This document shows positions 43,461 through 53,399 of a stretch of 64,000 nt of DNA, in pieces. The position numbers were made by a program, and so were the translations under genes. Source of the stretch: an uncultured Pseudomonadota bacterium. Lineage in GTDB: Bacteria; Pseudomonadota; Gammaproteobacteria; Steroidobacterales; Steroidobacteraceae. The notes under the pieces were generated by a model. The model was given only the letters and a program-made list of their open reading frames with translations. It ran no database searches and was not told where the DNA came from. The stretch lies in assembly GCA_903927005.1 (NCBI GenBank), contig CAIYLH010000047.1, forward strand, positions 1 through 64,000. The letters run 5' to 3'. Numbering within the stretch: position 1 is the first letter of the stretch; each line of letters opens with the position of its first letter.

Positions 43461-46340
43461 ATGAGTCGGATCCCTACAGGTGCGCTGCTCGCGACCGTGG
43501 CGTGGCTGTGCCTGACCGACGTGGCAATTGCCGCCGGCGGCGCGGTGGCGATGGCCGCTACGCCGCGGCGCGCGGCCACCGGCGCGTCCGCGCCGGTGGC
43601 CGGTGTCGAGGAGCGGCCCGAGTGGGCGCGCACGCTTGAAGAAATCGCACTTGGCGTGGTCGCGATCCAGGTGGATCAGACGCGGGCCTTCGATACCGAA
43701 TGGAACACTTCCGCGCAGGCGACCGGCTTCGTCGTCGATGCCAAGCGCGGCCTGATCCTCACAAACCGCCACGTGGTAACCCCGGGGCCGGTGACGGCCC
43801 AGGCGGTATTTGTTAACCGCGAGGAGGTGCAGCTGTATCCGGTCTACCGCGATCCGGTGCACGACTTCGGCATCTATCGCTACGATCCGGCCAAGCTGAA
43901 GTTCATCCAGCCGCACGAGATCCCGCTCGCGCCAGACGGCGCGAGGGTCGGTACGGAGATCCGCGTGGTCGGCAACGACGCGGGTGAGCAGCTGTCGATC
44001 CTGGCCGGCACGCTGGCGCGCCTGGATCGCGATGCGCCAGCCTACGGGGTTGGCAAGTACAACGATTTCAACACGTTCTACTATCAGGCGGCATCAGGAA
44101 CCTCAGGCGGCTCCTCCGGCTCGCCGGTCGTCGATGTACGCGGGCGCGCCATTGCCCTCAATGCCGGCGGCTCCTCCCAGGCGGCCACGAGTTTCTACCT
44201 GCCACTGGACCGGGTGGTGCGTGCGCTGCGCCTGATTCAGGACGATAAGCCGGTCGCGCGCGGGACGCTCGAGACCGTCTTCGAGTACACCCCCTACGAC
44301 GAGTTGCGCCGGCTTGGGCTGAAGGCCGAGACCGAGGCCGAGGTGCGGAGCGCGTTTCCGCGTCAGGTGGGCATGCTGGTGGTCAAGGAAGTCCAGTCCG
44401 GCTCGCCTAGCGACGGCGTGCTCGCGCCGGGCGATGTGCTGGTGCGCGTCGATGGGCATTACGTCACTGAGTTCCTCTCGCTCGACGCGCTGCTGGACGA
44501 ATCGGTTGGCGCTAAGCTGAGCATCGAGCTGCAGCGGGGCGGCGAAACCCTCCGTCGTGAACTACCGGTCGTTGACCTGCATTCGATCACTCCTGATGAC
44601 TACATCGAGTTTGGCGACGCCGTCGTGCATCGCCTGTCCTACCAGATGGCGCGTCACTTCAACGTGCCCCTGCGCGGCGTCTACGTTTCCAATCCCGGTT
44701 ATGCGCTAGGCGCGGCTGGCGTGCCGCGTGGCGCGGTTGCGACCTCCTTCAATGGCAAGTCGATCTCGACTCTGGATGACTTCGAAAAGGCGCTCGAGGA
44801 TCTCGCGCAGGGCGACCGGGCGACGCTGCGCTTCTTTACGCTCGACGACCCACGCTCACCGCAGTTGCGGGTGATCCGCGTCGATCGGCAGTGGTTTCCC
44901 AGTCGGCGCTGTCATCGTGACGATGTCGCCGGCTGGTGGCCGTGCAGGGATTTGCCATCTGGACCTGCGTTGACGCACGTGCAGCCGGCCAGCACGACGT
45001 TCGCACAGACCGGCGACGCGCGGGCCGATCGGCTTGCGCCCTCGCTGGTGGTGGTCAATTTCGACATGCCGTATTCAGTCTCCGGGGTGACCGAGCGCGG
45101 TTATCGCGGCACTGGGGTTGTCGTTGATGCCAAGCGCGGACTGGTGGTCGTCGATCGCAACACCGTTCCGGTGGCGCTGGGGGATGTGCGCCTTACCTTC
45201 GCAGGTACCATCGAGGTTCCGGGCAAGGTTGAGTATGTGCACCCGCTGCACAATTTGGCGGTCGTTTCCTACGACCCGCGACTGGTGGGCACCACGCCGG
45301 TGCGCGCCGTGCGGCTGGCGACGCGGGAACTGGGGTCTGGGGATGACGTATGGGTGGTGGGCCTGCGCGCCGACCAGAGGATCGCCTCGCTACAGAGCAA
45401 GGTCGCATCGGTGGAGCCGGCGCAGTTCCCACTGTCGCGTACGCTCGCCTTCCGTGACTCGAACCTTGACGTGGTCACGCTGGTTACCGGGCCGAGTGAT
45501 TTCGACGGCGTCATTACCGACGTCGCGGGCGACGTGCGCGCGTTGTGGTCGAGTTTCGCATTCGACAGCGGTCGCGAACTGCAGCAGCAGAGCCTCGGCA
45601 TCCCCGCTGGCGTCGTCGCCGACATGCTCGACGTCGTTCAGAGCGGTCGTGCGTTGCGTTCCCTGGAGGCGGAGCTGCAGCCGGTGCCGCTGTCGGTGGC
45701 GCGCAAGCTTGGCCTCGGCGAGGACTGGGTTCACCGCATCGAGTCACACAGTCCGGCACGACGCCAGGTGCTCGGTGTTGGCCGGTTGGTGGCAGGTTCC
45801 CCGGCCGCCGCCACGCTGCAGTCGGGCGACCTGCTACTGGCCATCGAGGGGCATGTCGTCACCCGCTTCGGCGAGGTGGATGCCGCGAGCCAGCGCGAGC
45901 TCGTTCACCTGACGGTGCTGCGTGATGGGACGGAGCGGCAGCTCGAGGTCGGCACGGCAGCGCTGCGTGGCGCGGACATCGAGCGGGTCGTCGTCTGGGC
46001 AGGCGCCGTGCTGCAGGCGCCGCATCGGGCGATCGCCGTGCAGCGCGGCGTCATTCCGGATGGGGTGCTGGTGGCGTCGTTCATCTCCGGTTCGCCTGCG
46101 ACCCGCTCCGGCCTGTGGAGTGGTCGCCGCATTGTTGAGGTGGACGGCAAGCCAACCCCGGACCTGGATGCGTTTCTCGGCGCCGTTGCCGGCCGTGAGG
46201 ACCGCAGCTCGGTGCGGCTGAAGACCCTGACCTGGAACGATTCGGTCGAGGTCATCACGCTCAAGCTCGATAAGCACTACTGGCCGTCCTACGAGCTGCG
46301 CCGGGGGGGCGAGGGCTGGCAGCGCCGCCCGCTGGAGTGA
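43461..46340 (+). CDS. Large HtrA-like serine protease with duplicated protease-PDZ halves (Nma111/Deg7-like)
   Basis: A 959-residue exported protein with an N-terminal signal sequence (about residues 1-25). The first half is an active-looking trypsin fold: His104 in LTNRHVV, Asp135 in VHDFGIYRYD and Ser219 in GGSSGSPVV, followed by PDZ domains (GVLAPGDVLVRVDGHYVTEF). The second half repeats the fold (TGVVVDAKRGLVVVDRNTVP, HPLHNLAVVSYDP) but His is replaced and no Ser motif remains, so it is degenerate, then more PDZ (AATLQSGDLLLAIEGHVVTR; RSGLWSGRRIVEVDGKP). This matches yeast Nma111 and plant Deg7. It probably acts in the periplasm on misfolded proteins. Confidence 0.9.
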   Translation: MSRIPTGALLATVAWLCLTDVAIAAGGAVAMAATPRRAATGASAPVAGVEERPEWARTLEEIALGVVAIQVDQTRAFDTEWNTSAQATGFVVDAKRGLILTNRHVVTPGPVTAQAVFVNREEVQLYPVYRDPVHDFGIYRYDPAKLKFIQPHEIPLAPDGARVGTEIRVVGNDAGEQLSILAGTLARLDRDAPAYGVGKYNDFNTFYYQAASGTSGGSSGSPVVDVRGRAIALNAGGSSQAATSFYLPLDRVVRALRLIQDDKPVARGTLETVFEYTPYDELRRLGLKAETEAEVRSAFPRQVGMLVVKEVQSGSPSDGVLAPGDVLVRVDGHYVTEFLSLDALLDESVGAKLSIELQRGGETLRRELPVVDLHSITPDDYIEFGDAVVHRLSYQMARHFNVPLRGVYVSNPGYALGAAGVPRGAVATSFNGKSISTLDDFEKALEDLAQGDRATLRFFTLDDPRSPQLRVIRVDRQWFPSRRCHRDDVAGWWPCRDLPSGPALTHVQPASTTFAQTGDARADRLAPSLVVVNFDMPYSVSGVTERGYRGTGVVVDAKRGLVVVDRNTVPVALGDVRLTFAGTIEVPGKVEYVHPLHNLAVVSYDPRLVGTTPVRAVRLATRELGSGDDVWVVGLRADQRIASLQSKVASVEPAQFPLSRTLAFRDSNLDVVTLVTGPSDFDGVITDVAGDVRALWSSFAFDSGRELQQQSLGIPAGVVADMLDVVQSGRALRSLEAELQPVPLSVARKLGLGEDWVHRIESHSPARRQVLGVGRLVAGSPAAATLQSGDLLLAIEGHVVTRFGEVDAASQRELVHLTVLRDGTERQLEVGTAALRGADIERVVVWAGAVLQAPHRAIAVQRGVIPDGVLVASFISGSPATRSGLWSGRRIVEVDGKPTPDLDAFLGAVAGREDRSSVRLKTLTWNDSVEVITLKLDKHYWPSYELRRGGEGWQRRPLE

Positions 46341-46435
46341 TGCCGTTCGGGCTTGATGTCGCCGATGTGAAGTGCGTGGTTGCCGGGCTCCCCGGCATTC
46401 TTTAAGTTGCAGGTTACTTCGGCCCGGCCAACCCA

Positions 46436-47452
46436 GTGCTTCCCGACCTTGCAACCCAGTTCGAACTGTTCTCCACCGGCGGCTCCGACGCTGACCTGAT
46501 CGGCGTGGCGGCGCTATTGGCGGATTTCGAGCACTTGCCGGCGCTGATGCCGGAGGGTCTGCGGATGGGGACCTCCAGCTGGTCATTCCCGGGCTGGGCC
46601 GGGCTGGTCTATGCCAACCGTGTTGGCGAGCAGATGCTCTCGCGCGAGGGGCTCGGCGCGTATTCTCGCCATCCGTTGCTGCGCGCCGTCGGCGTGGATC
46701 GCACTTTCTACGCGCCGATGACCGCCGACGAGTTCCGCCACTACGCCCAGCTGGTGCCGCCGGAGTTCCGCTTTGTCGTGAAGGCGCATGCCGCGTTGAC
46801 CACGCCCATCGATCGTCAGGCGCGCAATATCGCCGTGCAGCCGGACATTGATCGCTTTCTCGACCTGCGCTATGCCATCGACCGTATCGTGACGCCGGCG
46901 GTCGAAGGTCTGGGCGAGCGCCTCGGTGCGTTGCTGTTCCAGTTCCCGCCGCTCGGCCTGCCTTATGCACGTGAGCCGCAGCTGTTCATCGATGCGCTAG
47001 GCGCGTTCCTCGACCAGTTGCCGCGCGGACCGCAGTACGCGGTCGAGGTCCGCAACCGGGAGATCCTCGGCCCTGAATATGCCGATGTGCTGGCGCGTAA
47101 TGGCGTGACTCACTGCTTCAACGTGCACCCTCGAATGCCGAGCGTGCTCGAGCAGGCGGATCTGCTCGGTGACCACAGCTGGCTGTCAGGCGCCGTCGTG
47201 ATCCGCTGGATGTTGCATCCCACACAGGATTACGAAGCGGCCCGTGAACGCTACTTCCCGTTCGACCGGATCGTGGACCCTGACGTGGCGAATCGATCTG
47301 CCGTTGCTACGCTGCTCGAGCGCATCCTCAGCCGAGGCAATGAAGCGATCGTGGTGGCCAACAACAAGGCTGAAGGCTGCGCGCCGCTGAGCCTGTTCGG
47401 TCTCGCCCGCGAGATCGGACGCCGCGCACAGCCGCCTGCGCCCGCGCCATGA
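46436..47452 (+). CDS. DUF72-family protein
   Basis: A 338-residue TIM-barrel-like protein with the DUF72 start MGTSSWSFPGWAGLVYANR at about residues 43-61, VDRTFYAPMTADEFRHYAQ, FVVKAHAALT and AVEVRNREIL. The family (YecE-like) has no settled biochemical role. The annotated start is GTG at 46436 without an obvious ribosome binding site; the roughly 40-residue extension is seen in relatives. It overlaps the tsaC gene by four bases. Confidence 0.85.
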   Translation: MLPDLATQFELFSTGGSDADLIGVAALLADFEHLPALMPEGLRMGTSSWSFPGWAGLVYANRVGEQMLSREGLGAYSRHPLLRAVGVDRTFYAPMTADEFRHYAQLVPPEFRFVVKAHAALTTPIDRQARNIAVQPDIDRFLDLRYAIDRIVTPAVEGLGERLGALLFQFPPLGLPYAREPQLFIDALGAFLDQLPRGPQYAVEVRNREILGPEYADVLARNGVTHCFNVHPRMPSVLEQADLLGDHSWLSGAVVIRWMLHPTQDYEAARERYFPFDRIVDPDVANRSAVATLLERILSRGNEAIVVANNKAEGCAPLSLFGLAREIGRRAQPPAPAP

Positions 47453-48408
47453 GTGCGGCCGACCCCATTGGGCTGGCCTGTGCACTGCTGCGGTCTGGGC
47501 AGTTGGTGGCCATGCCGACCGAGACGGTCTATGGGCTCGCCGCAAATGCCCGCGACGACGCCGCGGTTGCCCGGATCTATGCCCTCAAGGGTCGCCCCGT
47601 CGGCCATCCGCTGATCGTGCACCTCGCCGACGTCGCGCAAGTGCCGGCCTGGGCCGCTGAGGTGCCCGCGGTGGCGCTGCGCCTGGCGGCGCGGTTCTGG
47701 CCCGGTCCGCTAACGCTGATCCTGCGGCGCGCCGCCGGCGTCAGCGACGGGGTGACCGGGGGCCAGGACACGGTAGGACTGCGTGTGCCGTCGCATCCCG
47801 TCGCGCAGCGACTGTTGCGGGCGTTTGGCGATGGCATCGCCGCGCCGTCGGCGAACCGCTATGGTCGGGTGAGCCCGACGACGGCGGCGCACGTGCGCGA
47901 GGAGTTCGGTGCCCAGACGCCGTTCCTGCTGGAGGGGGGTGACTGCGAGGTTGGGCTCGAGTCGACCATCGTCAGCCTCGCAGGGGAGCCGTTGTTGCTG
48001 CGCCCCGGCGGCATCCCGCAGGCAGATCTCGAGCAGATCACCGGTCCCCTGCGGCGAGCGGCGCCCGGGGAGGGTCCCCGGGCGCCGGGTACCACCGTCG
48101 CGCACTACGCCCCGGCGACTACGCTCAGTCTGATCGCCACGGCAGCGCTGACCGCCGGCCTGCCAACCGAGGTCGCGGTACTTGCGCGCGGGCCTGCACC
48201 AGCGGGCTTTGGCGGCAGGCTCTGGCTCGATGCGGGGACCGACCCGCAGCGCTACGCGCACGATCTCTACGCGAACCTCCGACAGCTCGATCGGGCCGGT
48301 GCCGGCAGCATCCTGGTTGAGTCCGTGCCGGACACAGCGGCCTGGGATGCGATCCGCGATCGCCTCGCGCGTGCGGCTGCGGCTTGCGCGGCAGAGGATT
48401 TGGCCTAG
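47449..48408 (+). CDS. L-threonylcarbamoyladenylate synthase (Sua5/TsaC, long form)
   Basis: 319 residues: an N-terminal YrdC domain with MPTETVYGLAANA, IYALKGRPVGHPLIVHL, RFWPGPLTLIL and TVGLRVPSHPVAQ, then APGTTVAHYAPAT linking to the C-terminal Sua5 domain. It makes threonylcarbamoyl-AMP for t6A37 of tRNAs. The gene starts in an ATGA overlap with the DUF72 gene. Confidence 0.94.
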   Translation: MSAADPIGLACALLRSGQLVAMPTETVYGLAANARDDAAVARIYALKGRPVGHPLIVHLADVAQVPAWAAEVPAVALRLAARFWPGPLTLILRRAAGVSDGVTGGQDTVGLRVPSHPVAQRLLRAFGDGIAAPSANRYGRVSPTTAAHVREEFGAQTPFLLEGGDCEVGLESTIVSLAGEPLLLRPGGIPQADLEQITGPLRRAAPGEGPRAPGTTVAHYAPATTLSLIATAALTAGLPTEVAVLARGPAPAGFGGRLWLDAGTDPQRYAHDLYANLRQLDRAGAGSILVESVPDTAAWDAIRDRLARAAAACAAEDLA

Positions 48409-48411
48409 AAT
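48384..48411 (+). promoter_or_regulatory. Possible promoter of the decarboxylase gene
   Basis: TTGCGC (48384-48389), 16 bases, TAGAAT (48406-48411). The -10 overlaps the tsaC stop codon and lies 24 bases before the GTG start of the decarboxylase. Confidence 0.4.
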
Positions 48412-48435
48412 CCGCGCCCCCGCAGGAGTCGCCCA

Positions 48436-49638
48436 GTGCCCAAGCCCGCTCTCTCGTTTCGCCCGCGCGATGTCGCCCAGTCGCCGCGCCTCGCGGCGCC
48501 GTACCAGCGACCCGAGCTGGAGGCGCTGGTCGCACGGCATGGATCGCCGCTGCTGCTGGTCGACTGCGACGTCATCCGTGCGCAGTACCGGCGCCTGGCA
48601 GCGGCGTTGCCGGGCGTTGACCTGCATTACGCGCTCAAGCCTCTGCCGGAACCGGCGGTTGTGCAGGCGCTCAAGCAGATCGGCGGTTTCTTCGATCTCG
48701 CCAGCAGCGGTGAGGTGGAACTCGTGCGCAGTGCAGGCGTCGACGCTGAGCGTTGCATCCATACCCATCCGATCAAGCGCGACGCTGACATCCGCGATGC
48801 GCTGCGATTCGGCGTGCGCACCTTCGTTGCCGACAACGCCGATGAACTGGGCAAGTTCATCCGTCACCGCAAGCGTGTGCGGGTGCTGCTGCGGGTTGCG
48901 TTCCGCGCGGTCGATGCGGTCTGCGATCTGTCGCGCAAGTTCGGTTGCGATCCGGAGGCGGTGCCCGAGCTGCTTACGCTGGCGCGGACGATGGGCGTCG
49001 AGGTGGTGGGCCTGTCGTTCCACGTTGGCTCGCAGACGCCCACTCCGGCGATGCACGTGGCGGCGGTGGAGGCCTGTGGCGCGCTGATCGCAGCCGCCCG
49101 GGTCGCAGGACACAACCTGTCCGTCCTCGATATCGGCGGCGGGTTTCCGGTCGACTATCGCGATACGGCGATGTCGATCGAGGAATTCTGCGCCCCGATC
49201 CGACTTGCGCTGGCGGCGCTGCCGGCCGGCCTGCGGCTGCTGGCGGAGCCTGGCCGCTACATCAGCGCGCCGGCGGGGACCTGTGTCGCCACCGTGGTCG
49301 GTCGCGCGCTGCGTGATGGCCGCTGGTGGTTCTATCTCGACGACGGCGTCTATGGCTCGTTCAGCGGGCAGATCTACGACCACGCGCGCTATCCGTTGCA
49401 CGCGCTGCGCGAGGGCGGCCAAAAGGTCCCGGCCGTACTCGCTGGCCCAACCTGCGACAGCATTGACGTCATCGACGATCAGATCGAACTGCCGCTGCTG
49501 GAAGTGGGCGACCTCGTCGTGGGTCAGCAGATGGGTGCGTACACCTCGGCCTGCGCGGGCGATTTCAACTTCATCCCGCATGCCCGGGTGCTGGCGGTCA
49601 ATGCCCAGGATCCGGTGCCTGGAGCCGGTCAGGCTTGA
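48436..49638 (+). CDS. Ornithine-decarboxylase-type PLP enzyme (fold type III)
   Basis: 400 residues from GTG, preceded by GCAGGAG. The PLP lysine is Lys68 in HYALKPLPEPAV. SFHVGSQ, DIGGGFPVDY, EPGRYISAPAG and GPTCDSIDVI follow, with the catalytic Cys of ornithine decarboxylases near the C-terminus. The ASSGEVELVRSAGV segment is also typical. The expected product is putrescine. Lysine/ornithine or carboxynorspermidine decarboxylase activity would give a similar pattern, so the exact substrate is open. The SSxE-type specificity helix was not analysed structurally. Confidence 0.85.
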   Translation: MPKPALSFRPRDVAQSPRLAAPYQRPELEALVARHGSPLLLVDCDVIRAQYRRLAAALPGVDLHYALKPLPEPAVVQALKQIGGFFDLASSGEVELVRSAGVDAERCIHTHPIKRDADIRDALRFGVRTFVADNADELGKFIRHRKRVRVLLRVAFRAVDAVCDLSRKFGCDPEAVPELLTLARTMGVEVVGLSFHVGSQTPTPAMHVAAVEACGALIAAARVAGHNLSVLDIGGGFPVDYRDTAMSIEEFCAPIRLALAALPAGLRLLAEPGRYISAPAGTCVATVVGRALRDGRWWFYLDDGVYGSFSGQIYDHARYPLHALREGGQKVPAVLAGPTCDSIDVIDDQIELPLLEVGDLVVGQQMGAYTSACAGDFNFIPHARVLAVNAQDPVPGAGQA

Positions 49639-49673
49639 GTTTGGGCGAGGGGTCGGCAACACTTCGGCCCCTG

Positions 49674-50240
49674 ATGCTGATTCACGACCCCTCTGCCAAG
49701 CGCCTGACCCGCCGTACCCTGCTCGCCTGGGGCGGAGCGGCGGCGCTTGCCTGCGTGGCGCGGCCGGTCGTGGCGCGCGTGCCAGAGACTGGTTCGCGGC
49801 GTATTGTCCTGCACAATACCCATACACAGGAATCTCTGGTCACCGACTACTGCCGCGATGGCGCCTATTGCACGCCGGCGCTGCAGGACGTTGCCCACCT
49901 GCTGCGCGACCACCGCAACGGCGCGGTGCATGACATCGACCCGAACCTGCTCGACCTGCTGTGTGCTGCCGCCGAGCGCTGTGGCCGTGACGCAGAGTTC
50001 GAAGTGATCTCCGGCTACCGCTCGCCCGAGAGCAACGCCGCGATGCATGCCCGTTCGCCGGGCGTTGCCTCCCACAGTCTGCACATGGACGGCCGCGCGA
50101 TGGACGTCCGGCTCGTCGGCTGCGACCTGGCGCGACTGCGCGACAGTGGCCTGGTGCTGGCGCGCGGCGGCGTTGGCTTCTATCGCGACCTGCAGTTCGT
50201 TCATCTTGATACCGGCCGGGTGCGGGTCTGGAACGGCTGA
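49674..50240 (+). CDS. Tat-exported DUF882/M15-type murein endopeptidase (YcbK/MepK-like)
   Basis: About 188 residues with a Tat-type signal (KRLTRRTLLAWGGAAALA). The metallopeptidase core has FEVISGYRSPESNAAMH, SHSLHMDGRAMDVRL and a late FVHLDTG, giving the His/Asp/His zinc ligands of the family. Such enzymes cut peptidoglycan cross-links in the periplasm. The ATG at 49674 is preferred over a TTG at 49635 that overlaps the upstream stop, because it places the twin-Arg motif near the N-terminus. The choice is not certain. Confidence 0.85.
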   Translation: MLIHDPSAKRLTRRTLLAWGGAAALACVARPVVARVPETGSRRIVLHNTHTQESLVTDYCRDGAYCTPALQDVAHLLRDHRNGAVHDIDPNLLDLLCAAAERCGRDAEFEVISGYRSPESNAAMHARSPGVASHSLHMDGRAMDVRLVGCDLARLRDSGLVLARGGVGFYRDLQFVHLDTGRVRVWNG

Positions 50241-50251
50241 ACGGGTCAGTG

Positions 50252-50683
50252 ATGGCTCCTGCGACGCCTCTGTGCCGGCCGGTTGTCCGGCTCCTGCTCG
50301 TATTGCTGACGGCGCTCATCGCAGCCTGTGGCCCGGCGCGGCCTGGCGCTGGCGCAAGTCCTGGCGCGCGCCTCTACGCCGTTAATTGCAGCGGTTGCCA
50401 CGGCGCGGTCGGCACGGGCGTGCGCGGCATGCAGCCACCGCTCGCCGGGACGCCGGTGCCCAATGGCGAGCCGGACGTGCTGCTGGCCTGGGTGATGTTC
50501 GGGCGACGCCCGGCCGTGCTGCCGCGCGGCATCTATGCAGGCGTCATGCCGCAGTTCGCCTTCCTCACGGACGCGGACCTGGCGGCGCTGCTGAGTTGGG
50601 TCCGCGCCAGCTTCGGCAACCACGCCGAGCCGGTGACGCCGCAGATGGTCGCTGCGGCCCGTCTCGCTCATCCGCGCAGCTGA
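50252..50683 (+). CDS. Small c-type cytochrome lipoprotein
   Basis: About 143 residues. A hydrophobic leader ends in a lipobox-like LIAAC, so the protein may be membrane-anchored through lipid. The haem-binding motif is CSGCH in LYAVNCSGCHGAVGTG, and MPQFAFLTDADLAALLSWVR supplies a Met that could be the sixth ligand. It is a class I cytochrome c of the CccA/cytochrome-oxidase-associated type, an electron carrier whose partner is not shown. It may start one codon earlier at a GTG. It lies 11 bases after the murein peptidase gene. Confidence 0.85.
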   Translation: MAPATPLCRPVVRLLLVLLTALIAACGPARPGAGASPGARLYAVNCSGCHGAVGTGVRGMQPPLAGTPVPNGEPDVLLAWVMFGRRPAVLPRGIYAGVMPQFAFLTDADLAALLSWVRASFGNHAEPVTPQMVAAARLAHPRS

Positions 50684-50733
50684 GCGCAGGCTCGGGGGGA
50701 GCGGGCGTTCTACTACGTGTTCAGGGGGCAGTG

Positions 50734-51201
50734 ATGAATGAGCCGACGCCGACTGCGATACACCGCCGCGTGGCCGGCTTGCGGGCCGGGACCGACCCGA
50801 CGCTGGTCGCGCGCCTGCCGGTTGGCTGGGTGGTGCTCGGCGACCCGCAGGTTCTCGATGGCTACTGCTTGCTGCTGCCCGATCCGGTCGTGCCGCATCT
50901 GAACGCGCTGGGCGCGCCGGCGCGCACGGCCTTCCTGGCGGCGATGGCGGCATTCGGTGATGTGCTGCAGGCCGAGTGCGGCGCCGTGCGCATCAACTAC
51001 GCGATTTTCGGCAACGTGGAGCCGGCGCTGCATGCGCATTTGTTCCCGCGTCGTCACGACGAGCCGGCCGTGCGGGCCACTGCACAGCCTTGGGCCTGGG
51101 ACTGGACGATCGCGCCGCCGTTCAGCGAGGCGGTGCACGGGCCGCTGCGGGAGCGGCTGCGCCGCGCGGTGCTGCGCGCTATGCCCGGCGCGCTGGCTTA
51201 G
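50734..51201 (+). CDS. HIT-like hydrolase/transferase
   Basis: A 155-residue protein with [20 protein letters not shown], then [20 protein letters not shown]. The HAHLFPR string is the HIT/GalT-type H-x-H motif with a following Arg, in a form common to diadenosine tetraphosphate phosphorylase-like or FHIT-like proteins. A nucleotide hydrolase is likely, with no known substrate. ATG at 50734 follows CAGGGGG. Its last four bases overlap, tail to tail, with the convergent gene. Confidence 0.7.
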   Translation: MNEPTPTAIHRRVAGLRAGTDPTLVARLPVGWVVLGDPQVLDGYCLLLPDPVVPHLNALGAPARTAFLAAMAAFGDVLQAECGAVRINYAIFGNVEPALHAHLFPRRHDEPAVRATAQPWAWDWTIAPPFSEAVHGPLRERLRRAVLRAMPGALA

Positions 51202-53288
51202 GTCGCGATGCCGTCACGCAGGCGGCGGACCAGCGTTGCGAACTCATCGATTGGCGCTTCGCAGCTCGTGCCGGTACACACGTAGGCGATGCCTGTCGCC
51301 GCCGCCGGCTTGCTCGCCAGCGTCGCCGGCAGCGGTGCTGCGTCATCGTCGATTGCGAGAATCATCCGTCGCGGGGCGTAGAGCCGGTTGAGCTGTCGCT
51401 GCCAGTCGCTGATGACGCTTGCCGGCCCGCGCAGTACCACGATCTCGGTGGGTGCAAGTTGTTCTTCCAGTGCGTCCAGCAGCGCGGCGTGGGCTGACGG
51501 GTAACGCTCCATCGCACTCCACGCTGCTTGCAGCGTGCGCTCAGATGCCTGCAGATACCGCGGCTCGCCCAGCAGGTAGCCGAGTCGTGCGAGTACGCGG
51601 GCAGCGACGCCGTTGCCGGCCGGCAATGCCTCGTCGGCGAACGCCTTGCTGCGGTGGATCAGCGCCTCGCTGTCGTCGGCGGTGAACCAGAAGCCGCCAT
51701 CGGCGTGATCATAGAAGTGGGTGAGTGCCGCTTCGGTGAGCGCCACGGCGAACTCGAGGTCGGCGGCGCGCCAGCGAACCTGCAGTAGCTCCAGCAGGGC
51801 GTCGGCAAGAAAGACGTAGTCGTCGAGGTATGCGGCGAGGTGCGAGCGGCCGTCCTTGTGGGTTGCGTAGAGTCGCCCGTCTTGCCACAGCTCGCGCCGA
51901 ATGAAGTCGATCGCTCGGGTCGCGGCGGCTTCCAGATCGGGCCGCTCCAGCGCACGGGCGCCGATCGCCAGGCCACGCACCATCAGCGCGTTCCAGGACG
52001 TCAGGATCTTGTCGTCGCGCCCCGGAGCGACGCGCAGCGCGCGCGCCTGCAGCAGCCGTGCCAGCCCCTGGCGGATGCGTCCTTGTGTGCTGTTCGCACA
52101 CTTTCCCGTGGCGGTTGCGACCTCACTGAGCGGCGCGAAGGCGTGTAGGTGCCAGAGGCGTCCCTCGAAGTTCGGCGGGCGATCCAGCCCGAAGCGTGCC
52201 GCGAGCGCCAGATACTCGTCGGCAGGGAGCAGCGCCGCGACCTCTGCGGCGTCCCAGACGTAGTAGCGGCCTTCCTCGCCCTCGGAGTCGGCATCGATGC
52301 TGGAGTAGAAGCCGCCCTCGGCAGCCTGCATCTCGCGCAGTACCCAGTCGGCGGCGGCGTTGGCCGCGTCACGGTAAAGCGAGTCACCGGTCGCGATCGC
52401 CGCCTGCGCGTACAGCGCCAGCAGCGGCCCGTTGTCGTAAAGCATCTTCTCGAAGTGCGGGATCATCCACCAGGCGTCAACCGAGTAGCGGGCGAAGCCG
52501 CCGCCAACATGATCGTACAGCCCGCCCTCGGCCATGCGTGCCAGCGTCAGCGTCGCCATGTACAGCGCCTGCAGGTCTGGCGATTCCTGATGCTGGCTGG
52601 CTGACCAGTGTCGCAGTAGCCGCTCGATGCTGCCGGCGTTGGGAAACTTCGGCGCCGAGCTGAAGCCGCCGAACTCCTTGTCGAAGCTCTGCTCGAGTGC
52701 GGCCCGTGCTGCGAGTAGCGGCGCTCCGTCCAGTCGCGTGCCCGGCGCCGGCGGTGATGGCGCGAGGTCGGCAAATACCGCCGCGAGCCTGGCGTTCTGC
52801 TCGCGCAGGGCGGGCTGCTGTTCGCGGTAGTACAACGCGACTCGTTGCAGCAGGTCGGCGAAGGCAGGCAGGCCGTGGCGTGCGTCTCGTGGGAAGTACG
52901 TGCCGCCGAAGAAGGGCAGCTGATCATCCGGGCTCAGGAACATCGTCAGCGGCCAGCCGGCGCCGCGCTGCGTGATGATCTGCTGCGCGACCTGATAGAC
53001 GCGGTCGATGTCCGGGCGCTCCTCGCGGTCGACCTTGATGTTGACGAACAGCTCGTTCATGACCTGTGCGGTGGGCTCGTGCTCAAACGACTCGTGTGCC
53101 ATCACGTGGCACCAGTGGCAGGCCGAATAGCCAATCGACAGCAGGATCGGTGTGTTGGTGCGGCGGGCGAGTTCCAGCGCCTCGGCCGACCACGGATGCC
53201 AGTCGACCGGGTTGCTGGCGTGCTGACGCAGGTAGGGGCTGGTTTCGAGCGCGAGGCGGTTGTCGCGGCGGTTGGGCGGAGAAGGCAT
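51198..53288 (-). CDS. YyaL-like thioredoxin-domain protein (DUF255/SSP411)
   Basis: A 696-residue protein: an N-terminal thioredoxin-like DUF255 domain ([20 protein letters not shown], then [15 protein letters not shown] with CxxC) and a long C-terminal alpha/alpha toroid similar to glycoside-hydrolase barrels ([35 protein letters not shown]). Homologues such as human SPATA20 and B. subtilis YyaL have no defined reaction. It is single-copy, transcribed away from rlmI, and convergent with the HIT gene. It is cytosolic by prediction, as no signal peptide is visible. Confidence 0.9.
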   Translation of the reverse strand: MPSPPNRRDNRLALETSPYLRQHASNPVDWHPWSAEALELARRTNTPILLSIGYSACHWCHVMAHESFEHEPTAQVMNELFVNIKVDREERPDIDRVYQVAQQIITQRGAGWPLTMFLSPDDQLPFFGGTYFPRDARHGLPAFADLLQRVALYYREQQPALREQNARLAAVFADLAPSPPAPGTRLDGAPLLAARAALEQSFDKEFGGFSSAPKFPNAGSIERLLRHWSASQHQESPDLQALYMATLTLARMAEGGLYDHVGGGFARYSVDAWWMIPHFEKMLYDNGPLLALYAQAAIATGDSLYRDAANAAADWVLREMQAAEGGFYSSIDADSEGEEGRYYVWDAAEVAALLPADEYLALAARFGLDRPPNFEGRLWHLHAFAPLSEVATATGKCANSTQGRIRQGLARLLQARALRVAPGRDDKILTSWNALMVRGLAIGARALERPDLEAAATRAIDFIRRELWQDGRLYATHKDGRSHLAAYLDDYVFLADALLELLQVRWRAADLEFAVALTEAALTHFYDHADGGFWFTADDSEALIHRSKAFADEALPAGNGVAARVLARLGYLLGEPRYLQASERTLQAAWSAMERYPSAHAALLDALEEQLAPTEIVVLRGPASVISDWQRQLNRLYAPRRMILAIDDDAAPLPATLASKPAAATGIAYVCTGTSCEAPIDEFATLVRRLRDGIAT

Positions 53289-53399
53289 GGCTGAAAGTCC
53301 GGGGCGGATCGGGCGGGTCGGCTAGAATGAGGCGACTGCGAACTATACGCGACCCCTCCGGCGCTCCCGCAGACCCCCCCCCGCCAGCCGAGACGCCCG

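Noticed and set aside
48436-49638. Diaminopimelate decarboxylase
   Set aside because: The C-terminal GPTCDSIDVI and overall length fit ornithine-decarboxylase-type enzymes better, and no other lysine-pathway gene is nearby.
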